The notes below the pieces were generated by a model. The model was given only the letters and a program-made list of their open reading frames with translations. It was not told where the DNA came from and ran no database searches. The position numbers were made by a program, and so were the translations under genes. A stretch of 5,432 nucleotides of DNA from Jiangellaceae bacterium. GTDB lineage: Bacteria > Actinomycetota > Actinomycetes > Jiangellales > Jiangellaceae. Each line of letters begins with the position of its first letter. Within the stretch, counting starts at the first letter, position 1. Location: contig JASLBX010000064.1 in the NCBI GenBank assembly GCA_030146385.1, forward strand, positions 1 through 5,432. The letters are read 5' to 3'. Of this stretch, positions 1-4,482 are shown in pieces.

Positions 1-50
1 GGGATCACCACCGAGCCGCGGATGCGCAGTGGACCGGGCATGGCGTTCAT
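1..50 (-). CDS. arfB: 5' end of a probable ArfB-type ribosome-rescue peptidyl-tRNA hydrolase (partial)
   Basis: Only the first 16 codons plus two bases are inside the window, read leftward from an ATG at 50-48. They read MNAMPGPLRIRGSVVI, and the next codon begins CC, so it is proline. From memory of the family, actinobacterial ArfB/YaeJ proteins open with a short segment of the type 'GPLRIRGSVxIP', followed by a release-factor-like domain with a GGQ motif. ArfB hydrolyses peptidyl-tRNA on ribosomes stalled at mRNA ends. The GGQ motif lies outside the window, so the call rests on the N-terminus alone. A second ATG at 41-39 would give MPGPLRIRG and could be the true start. No Shine-Dalgarno sequence precedes either one. 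AAATCT (62-57) sits six bases before the first ATG, like a weak leaderless -10 box. The piece is too short to exclude another family. Confidence 0.55.
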   Translation of the reverse strand, partial: MNAMPGPLRIRGSVVI

Positions 51-161
51 TTTGCCAGATTTGCCACGCTCCCCATCGCAACCGTCCAGAGCCGCAGCGT
101 GAGCTCTCCGCGGTTGTTCGGCTCACGACGCCCACCACAACAGGCATCTCACGCCGTCATT

Positions 162-189
162 GTCGTGCTCTGATCCTCCTCAGAGCGAC
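162..189. repeat. Perfect 7-bp inverted repeat (hairpin) in the spacer
   Basis: GCTCTGA (167-173) and TCAGAGC (180-186) are exact reverse complements around a six-base loop, TCCTCC. The stem can extend past a two-base bulge by pairing GTC (162-164) with GAC (187-189). It lies about 115 bases upstream of the arfB-like start and downstream of the minus-strand hypothetical gene. No T-run follows on either strand, so it could be a U-less terminator, a leader structure or an operator-like site. The sequence does not decide between these. Confidence 0.45.
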
Positions 190-311
190 GGTCATCGCGA
201 TGCCCTGCCGCTGAGGCCGTCGTCGTGGTCAAGCTGAAGGCCGCAGTGGCCGTTGCCGGACACCGCGCGATTCGCCCCTTGCTCAACCCGCTCGCTGATG
301 TGCCGACGTTT

Positions 312-338
312 CCGCCATCCCGTCTTTCGGGTAGGCGG
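312..338 (-). terminator. Hairpin just after the minus-strand gene, possible U-less terminator
   Basis: CCGCC (312-316) pairs with GGCGG (334-338). After a two-base mismatch on each side, CCCG (319-322) pairs with CGGG (328-331) around the loop TCTTT. Read on the minus strand, the hairpin begins 5 bases after the TAA stop (346-344) of the hypothetical gene. This position suits transcription termination. High-GC actinobacteria often use stems without a following U-tract, and none is present here. The function is inferred from structure and position only. Confidence 0.45.
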
Positions 339-343
339 TCCGT

Positions 344-1024
344 TTACTGGTAGAACGGCTGGTCTTTGGTGGGGTCGGCCGGGACCACGTCGAGGTGCGG
401 GTCGGCGATGAGTTGGTTGATCAGTAGCGTGTGCCCGCCGATTCCGGCCCAGTGCGGATCGACGTCTCGGGCGAAGCACCAGGCGTGGTCGGCCGGCCAG
501 ATGAACGCTGGGTCGGCCGCGTCGAGGCTGAACTGGCCCGGCAAGCCCTCAGCGGTATCCCAACTGCCGCTATCTGCCAAAGGCCCTCGAAACAGCCAGT
601 ACGCACGATTGGGCACCACGACCTGCGGTATGTGCGCGGTCGGGGGCAAGGCGGGTTCCGGTACCACTGCCGGCTGGGCGTCGGCTTGCCAGGCGCCTGG
701 CTTCTCATCGTCGATGTACACGACATCGTCGTCGCTGGCGAGCTTGGCGGGCCCGCCGAAGCCTTCCCAGACGCAGAAGTAGCAGCCATCGGGGGTAGTG
801 GTGTGGGTGGCCAGCACCTCGAAGAGCGTGGACAGCTGGTCGGTGCGCCAGTCCGCATCGACCTCGTTCTCGCTTTGGCCGGCGCGTGTCGGATCGGGCA
901 GGAACCGAAGCCTCGCGTAGGCATCGAAGCCGTCAGGGCCGAAGCCCACGAGTTGCTGCCACGGCAGCTTGCTGTGCACGATCCAGTCGGCGGCCGCCAG
1001 CTCCCAACAGAAGGTCAGCGTCAC
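344..1024 (-). CDS. Conserved-looking hypothetical protein with CYFCVWEG segment
   Basis: The product is about 226 residues from the GTG at 1024-1022, or 245 from the upstream ATG at 1081. I prefer the GTG because the extra 19 residues (MRRFAGQVRGY...) look unlike a folded protein, whereas the protein-like part begins at about WELAAADWIVHSKLPWQQL. A TAGAAC element (1037-1032) lies seven bases before this GTG and could serve a leaderless mRNA. GGAA is also near but too close for a normal ribosome site. Segments that look real include GFDAYARLRFLPDP, the cysteine pair in CYFCVWEGFGG, PNRAYWLFRGPL and WPADHAWCFARDVDPHW. No signal peptide, membrane segment or known catalytic motif is visible. It appears to be a soluble, Trp-rich, acidic protein, and I do not recognise a characterised function. 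The opposite strand has a 317-codon open frame, but its composition (Arg/Pro/Ala-rich, no motifs) marks it as a shadow. A hairpin follows the stop. Confidence 0.72.
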   Translation of the reverse strand: MTLTFCWELAAADWIVHSKLPWQQLVGFGPDGFDAYARLRFLPDPTRAGQSENEVDADWRTDQLSTLFEVLATHTTTPDGCYFCVWEGFGGPAKLASDDDVVYIDDEKPGAWQADAQPAVVPEPALPPTAHIPQVVVPNRAYWLFRGPLADSGSWDTAEGLPGQFSLDAADPAFIWPADHAWCFARDVDPHWAGIGGHTLLINQLIADPHLDVVPADPTKDQPFYQ

Positions 1025-1081
1025 GTTTCCGGTTCTACCGCAAGCCCGATACCCGCGCACCTGACCTGCAAATCTCCTCAT

Positions 1082-1410
1082 GCCCAGGGATCAGGCCACG
1101 AGTGGCTGAACGCCCGCCAGCGGCAGATGGAGGCCTCCGGGCGGGCGTGCTGTTCTTCGTCAGCACCGGTGAGGGTCCGCCGGGTGATAGCCCAGAGTCC
1201 ACCGGACGTCAGCGACCCACGCCACGCGCGACCATCGGCACGACCGCCCGCACGCACGGCGGCAGAAGCGGGCGTTCCAGCCGCCCTTGTCTGTCTCCCG
1301 GCCGAGGTCGAAGGCTGCCATGTACGGAGACAGAGAGATCAGTTGTACACCAGCGTGAAAGCCGACCTGGCTCAAGTTCGCTGATCTTGGCCGTGCGCGG
1401 TTACCTGACA
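1082..1410. other. Gene-poor spacer between divergently read genes
   Basis: No convincing intact gene is seen here on either strand. The spacer separates the leftward hypothetical gene from the rightward reductase. It holds the 9-bp inverted repeat at 1110-1148. A minus-strand open frame (1411-1160, 83 codons) has one stretch of protein-like composition (GVQLISLSPYMAAFDLGRE), but the rest is Arg/Trp/Cys-rich and I match it to nothing. It may be a gene relic or chance. Confidence 0.4.
1110..1148. repeat. Perfect 9-bp inverted repeat with a palindrome in its loop
   Basis: ACGCCCGCC (1110-1118) and GGCGGGCGT (1140-1148) are exact reverse complements separated by 21 bases. The loop contains the self-complementary ten-mer GGAGGCCTCC (1129-1138). 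The nine G:C-rich pairs should form a stable structure in RNA of either strand. It lies 29 bases upstream of the ATG at 1081 and 86 bases upstream of the preferred GTG of the minus-strand gene. It could therefore be a leader structure if transcription starts further upstream, or a terminator for rightward or leftward transcripts. No T-tract follows on either side. Confidence 0.55.
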
Positions 1411-1416
1411 TACGGT
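1387..1416 (+). promoter_or_regulatory. Possible sigma-70-like promoter for the reductase gene
   Basis: TTGGCC (1387-1392) and TACGGT (1411-1416) are separated by 18 bases, which is compatible with -35 and -10 elements of the housekeeping sigma factor of actinobacteria. The start codon of the reductase lies about 100 bases downstream. TAGTGT at 1466-1471 is a second -10-like candidate without a clear -35. Both are weak matches and could be chance. Confidence 0.25.
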
Positions 1417-1518
1417 TTGCTCGCGCGGTCGCCGCAAGTGTGCGCGCTGATATGGAGTCCCGTTCTAGTGTGAGCCAAGTCGGGAATGCAGGCGGGTGAT
1501 GTTGGCGTGGCTGGTGGC

Positions 1519-2637
1519 ATGTACGACGTGCTCATCGTGGGCGCCGGCCCGGCGGGATCGGCGGCCGCGCTCGCTGCGAGCCGGCGCGGCGCGAGCGTGC
1601 TCGTGCTCGATAGGGACGCGTTCCCCCGGGACAAGGCCTGCGGCGACGGGATCGCGCCGCACGCGCTGGCGGTCCTGGCTCAGCTGGGGGCAACTGGGCT
1701 GACCGACGGTTACACCCCGGTGCCGTCGCTCCGCGTGGTTAGCCCCACTGGTGACCACGCGGAGCGCGCCTTCAGTTACCCTGTGTACACGATTCCTCGC
1801 GTGGTTTTCGACCATCGGCTACTGAGCGCCGCGGTCGCCGCCGGTGCGACCGTGCGGCGGCATCGGGTGCGCCGGCTGACGGTCCGGAACGATCACGTGG
1901 AGGTCGACGGGGTGACCGCACGCATTGTGATCGGAGCGGACGGAGCTTCCTCGACCGTGCGGCGGCACCTGGGGGCATCGGCTAATCCCCCGGGCCATCT
2001 GGCCCTTGCTATCCGCGGCTACGCTCCAGTGCCTGCCGGCGCCCCGTATCATCAGCGCATTGTGATGGCCGGCCGCGACTGGCCGGCATACGCCTGGAGT
2101 TTCCCGATCGGTGATGGTCGCCGCAACGTCGGTTACGGCGAACTATTGCGAAGCTGCTCGATCAACCGGACCCACCTGCTCGACAGGTTGAGCATGTTGC
2201 TGCCGGACACCGACCGCGGCACGATCACCGACCTGAAGGCGCACCACTTGCCCCTGTCAAGCCGTCGGCCTATCGCGGGGCGGGGCCGACTGTTGCTCGC
2301 CGGAGACGCCCTGTCGCTGATCAACCCGTTTACCGGCGAGGGGATCTTCTATGCCGTGGTGTCCGGTGCCTTGGCCGGGCAGACCGCCGCGACCGGTGCA
2401 GCTAACGCAGGTGAGCGTTACGCCCGGGCGCTGCGCTCACGGTTGGGCCGACACCTTCGTCACACCACCGCCCTAAGGCGAATCGCCACCAAGCACTGGA
2501 TCGTCGACGCCGGCGTTCGCGCCGCCAACCGCCGGCAGGCAACCTTCGATGCACTCGTAGAACTTGGCCTCGGCGATGGGCTGGTCACCTCTCGCTTAAT
2601 CGGCTCGCTCATTAGCTTGGGATGGGCGCACCGGTAA
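1519..2637 (+). CDS. FAD-dependent geranylgeranyl-reductase-family oxidoreductase
   Basis: A 372-residue flavoprotein. The N-terminal Rossmann fold has the dinucleotide motif GAGPAG (8-13) directly after the start, and the acidic residue D31 at the end of strand 2 (VLVLDRD) would bind the adenosine ribose. CGDG (41-44) matches the 'P/A-CGDGL' signature of geranylgeranyl reductases. GADGASS (139-145) is the mid-protein FAD motif, YAWSFPIGDGRRNVGYG is the typical substrate-domain stretch, and GDALSLINPFTGEG (262-275) is the C-terminal flavin-binding motif. Family members reduce isoprenoid double bonds in prenyl chains such as menaquinone tails (mycobacterial MenJ), archaeal lipids or prenyl diphosphates, so the substrate here is open. 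I chose the ATG at 1519 because it places the beta strand YDVLIVGAG at the N-terminus. The ATG at 1486 would add 11 residues. Neither has a strong ribosome site. Codon use is less GC-strict than in the two genes at the right, and it includes a TTA leucine codon at 2596-2598. No prenyl-synthesis gene is adjacent. Confidence 0.9.
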   Translation: MYDVLIVGAGPAGSAAALAASRRGASVLVLDRDAFPRDKACGDGIAPHALAVLAQLGATGLTDGYTPVPSLRVVSPTGDHAERAFSYPVYTIPRVVFDHRLLSAAVAAGATVRRHRVRRLTVRNDHVEVDGVTARIVIGADGASSTVRRHLGASANPPGHLALAIRGYAPVPAGAPYHQRIVMAGRDWPAYAWSFPIGDGRRNVGYGELLRSCSINRTHLLDRLSMLLPDTDRGTITDLKAHHLPLSSRRPIAGRGRLLLAGDALSLINPFTGEGIFYAVVSGALAGQTAATGAANAGERYARALRSRLGRHLRHTTALRRIATKHWIVDAGVRAANRRQATFDALVELGLGDGLVTSRLIGSLISLGWAHR

Positions 2638-2969
2638 CTCGTACCGCAAGTCTCTGATTCCTCATGGTCGGCGCCACCAGACGCGGCGCAGCACGATCAG
2701 CGAGTGGCTCAGTACATCAATCTCGCTGTCGGACCACTGCCCAGGCCTCGGTTGAGCGTCCGAACGGCGGCATGTTCGGATGTCGCCCGCCGGATCGGTC
2801 TGCTCGCGCAGTCAGGGTCATGTGAGCATGTGCTGTATAGGTCATTTGCCGTCCTGCAGGGTGGTGACGTGGCCGGTGACTTGGCGGGGCTGATTCTGCA
2901 TCCGGAGTCTGTGGCCTGGGCGGAGATGCGCAAGGCGGGTGCTGGCGCCAGGGGCCATCACTCCAGTGA
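2638..2969 (+). other. Spacer of about 330 bases with no convincing gene
   Basis: A frame open from 2704 to 3123 has no recognisable motif before it enters the lyase relic in the wrong frame, so it is not called a gene. The stretch LILHPESVAWAEMRKAG (about 2890-2940 in that frame) has protein-like composition and might be a decayed N-terminus of the PLP-lyase relic downstream, but I cannot confirm this. The spacer contains the inverted repeat at 2759-2780. The reductase stop overlaps a weak 5-bp hairpin (2632-2646). Confidence 0.4.
2759..2780. repeat. Perfect 7-bp inverted repeat, TCCGAAC-N8-GTTCGGA
   Basis: TCCGAAC (2759-2765) and GTTCGGA (2774-2780) are exact reverse complements with an eight-base spacer, GGCGGCAT. 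It lies 122 bases beyond the reductase stop. It could be a terminator-like hairpin or an operator for a dimeric repressor. There is no following T-tract and no intact gene immediately downstream to settle this. Confidence 0.45.
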
Positions 2970-3291
2970 GGCGCACACGGCAAGCACGGGGCCAACCAGC
3001 TCGGCCTCGAGCGCATGCTGGCACACCTGGACCACGGCGAGGCAGCCGCGGTCTTCGGCACGGGCATGGCAGCATTCCACGCCGCCTTCTTCACCCTGCT
3101 CAACCCCGGCGACTACGCCATAGTCTCCAACGTCGTGTACATGCGCGTCTGGGGTTCTTGGACTCCGTGCTGCCGACCATGCTCGGTATCGAGGTCTGAT
3201 TCGTGGACATCACCGACCTCGATGCGTGGGCGCCGCAGTACGTCCCAACACACGCCTGATCCACACCGAGGTCGTCGCCAACCCCGAAGGT
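2970..3291 (+). pseudogene. Decayed fragment of a Cys/Met-metabolism PLP enzyme (cystathionine gamma-synthase / methionine gamma-lyase family)
   Basis: Pieces in three frames line up in order with the N-terminal half of this fold-type I PLP family. The first frame (2970 to about 3155) reads HGKHGANQLGLERMLAHLD, then GEAAAVFGTGMAAFHA, with the cofactor-phosphate segment G(T/S)GMAA, then LLNPGDYAIVSNVVYMRVWG. A one-base loss at the G-run 3151-3154 shifts to FLDSVLPTMLGIEV, which ends in TGA (3197-3199). The same frame continues FVDITDLDAW. A second one-base loss at about 3227-3230 then leads to AAVRPNTRLIHTEVVANPEG. The family pattern is 'LExxLAxLEGGEAAxAFxSGMAA...GIEVxFVDxxD...xxTxLxxxExxANP', so the match is clear. 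The fragment is only about 107 residues of a usual ~400 and has no catalytic-lysine region. It also has a TGA (2967-2969) directly upstream. It cannot make a working enzyme. Which family member it was (lyase or synthase) cannot be told. Confidence 0.82.
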
Positions 3292-3330
3292 CGACGCCCC
3301 GTTAGCACCGCCTACGGGCCCGCCGCCGCC

Positions 3331-3342
3331 TAGACTCCCTCC
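3331..3342 (+). promoter_or_regulatory. Leaderless-type -10 element TAGACT before the deacylase GTG
   Basis: TAGACT (3331-3336) matches the actinobacterial -10 pattern TANNNT and is followed by exactly six bases, CCCTCC, before the GTG at 3343. This spacing would put the transcription start on the G of the start codon, giving an mRNA with no 5' leader. Consistently, no purine-rich ribosome site precedes the GTG. The -35 region (around 3308-3314) is not a good match. The TAG is also an in-frame stop, so the GTG is the first possible start of the reading frame. Confidence 0.6.
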
Positions 3343-4482
3343 GTGGGTGATGCCGACGACAGCTGGGCCGCCGAGACGATCGGGCTGCTGTCCGAGCTCG
3401 TGTCGATCGACAGCGTCAACCCCGGCCTTGTCCCGGGCGCCAGCGGCGAGACGGGCATCGTCGAACACCTCTCAGTGAGGCTCCAGCGGGCCGGCTTCAT
3501 CACCTCCGTCGTGGCTATACCAGGGTACGACAACAGGCCAAGCCTCGTCGCCGTGCCCCCCGGCGCGACCGACGGTCCGACCATCGTCCTCAACGGGCAC
3601 CTCGACACGGTCGGGGTCACCGGCATGGCCGAACCGTTCCTCCCCCGCACTGAGGGCGACCGCCTGTCCGGCCGCGGCGCGGCGGACATGAAGGCCGGCG
3701 TCGCAGCCCTCGTCGTCGCAGCCGAGAAGCTGGTCGCGCACGGGGCCCCTGTGCGCCCGGTGCTCGCCCTGGTCGCCGATGAGGAGGACGCCAACCTCGG
3801 CAGCGAGAGCGTCATCGCGGCTCTGCCCGGCCTCGGCGTCAGCCCAGACGCCTGCCTGATCGCCGAGCCCACCGACCTGGCCATCTGCCGGTCCCTGCGC
3901 GGGTTCGCTGTGGTCCGCGTGACCTTCACAGGTCGAGCCATCCACAGCTCACAGGCCGAGCTGGGCGTCAACGCTGTCACACACCTCGGCCGCCTCCTCG
4001 GTGCGGTCGATGAGCGGGCTCCTGCGCTCCGTGCCGCCGGCGGCGACCTCATGGTCACTGTCGTCCGCGGTGGTGACTCTCCGTTCGTTGTACCGGACCA
4101 TGCCGAGTGCCTGGTGGAGCTGCGCACGCCGCCGGACCGGGCGAGCGCCGACGCGCTCGCCGAAGTGCGCGCACTACTGGACCCCGACTGGCAGGCGGAG
4201 GCCGAGCTGGTGGCCCACCGGGAGGGCTGGCGCCTCGACAAGGACGGCCCCGCCGCAGACCTAGCGGATCGACTAGGTACGGTCCTGGGGACAGGGCCGA
4301 CCTTCGACGCGCCGTACTGGATGGAAGCGCCCCTGTGGCAGCAGGTCTGCCCTACGCTGGTCTGCGGTCCATCGGGGGGCGGTCTGCACGCGGTCGATGA
4401 GTGGGTGGACCTCGGTCAGGTGCGGGCCCTCACCAGTGCACTCGCCAACGTCCTGGGCGGCTGGGGGAGCAGTGGCCACTGA
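3343..4482 (+). CDS. M20-family metallo-deacylase (ArgE/DapE/aminoacylase-like)
   Basis: A 379-residue zinc/cobalt hydrolase. Family members split N-acyl or amide bonds of amino acids (N-acetylornithine, N-succinyl-diaminopimelate, N-acyl amino acids) in the cytoplasm. The M20 metal site is complete: H86 and D88 in LNGHLDTV, bridging D115 in GRGAADMKAG, catalytic and metal glutamates E147/E148 in DEED, E175 in AEPT, and H349 in GGGLHAVDE. H201 in IHSSQAELGVNA lies in the lid/dimerisation domain and corresponds to the histidine that reaches the partner subunit's active site. Length and domain order are normal (catalytic, lid at about 180-290, catalytic). No signal peptide is seen. The start is GTG with an in-frame stop four codons upstream. 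The stop overlaps the start of the decarboxylase-like gene by 11 bases, so the two are probably co-translated. The substrate cannot be read from sequence. The partner gene makes an N-acyl basic amino acid (ornithine, lysine or arginine derived) an attractive guess. Confidence 0.93.
   Translation: MGDADDSWAAETIGLLSELVSIDSVNPGLVPGASGETGIVEHLSVRLQRAGFITSVVAIPGYDNRPSLVAVPPGATDGPTIVLNGHLDTVGVTGMAEPFLPRTEGDRLSGRGAADMKAGVAALVVAAEKLVAHGAPVRPVLALVADEEDANLGSESVIAALPGLGVSPDACLIAEPTDLAICRSLRGFAVVRVTFTGRAIHSSQAELGVNAVTHLGRLLGAVDERAPALRAAGGDLMVTVVRGGDSPFVVPDHAECLVELRTPPDRASADALAEVRALLDPDWQAEAELVAHREGWRLDKDGPAADLADRLGTVLGTGPTFDAPYWMEAPLWQQVCPTLVCGPSGGGLHAVDEWVDLGQVRALTSALANVLGGWGSSGH
4463..4469 (+). promoter_or_regulatory. 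Ribosome binding site for the decarboxylase gene, inside the deacylase gene
   Basis: GGGGGAG at 4463-4469 lies two bases before the GTG at 4472. The spacing is short for a Shine-Dalgarno site, but the purine run supports this GTG as the start. There is no other ATG or GTG start in this frame before the conserved region at residue 28. Ribosomes ending at 4482 could also re-initiate here. Confidence 0.5.

Noticed and set aside
29..479. Small open frames on both strands at the left (29-214 plus, 479-192 minus)
   Set aside because: Arg-rich composition, no ribosome sites and no recognisable motifs. They overlap the arfB-like start, the hairpins and the end of the hypothetical gene.
431..1384. 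317-codon open frame on the plus strand across the hypothetical gene
   Set aside because: Arg/Pro/Ala-rich composition with no motifs. It is the shadow of the minus-strand gene, whose product has far more protein-like sequence.
2632..2646. CGGTA-ACTCG-TACCG hairpin at the reductase stop as terminator
   Set aside because: Only five pairs, of which two are A:T, and no T-tract. Too weak to call.
2834..2841. TGTATAGG as an extended -10 promoter element
   Set aside because: It lacks the proper TG-N spacing and has no -35 partner, and no intact gene follows.
2704..3123. 139-codon open frame as a gene
   Set aside because: No motif in its first two thirds. Its last third overlaps the lyase relic in the wrong frame and reads as Ser/Thr/Pro-rich noise.
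3330..4241. 303-codon open frame on the minus strand under the deacylase
   Set aside because: The same kind of low-information shadow. The plus-strand frame has all M20 metal ligands.
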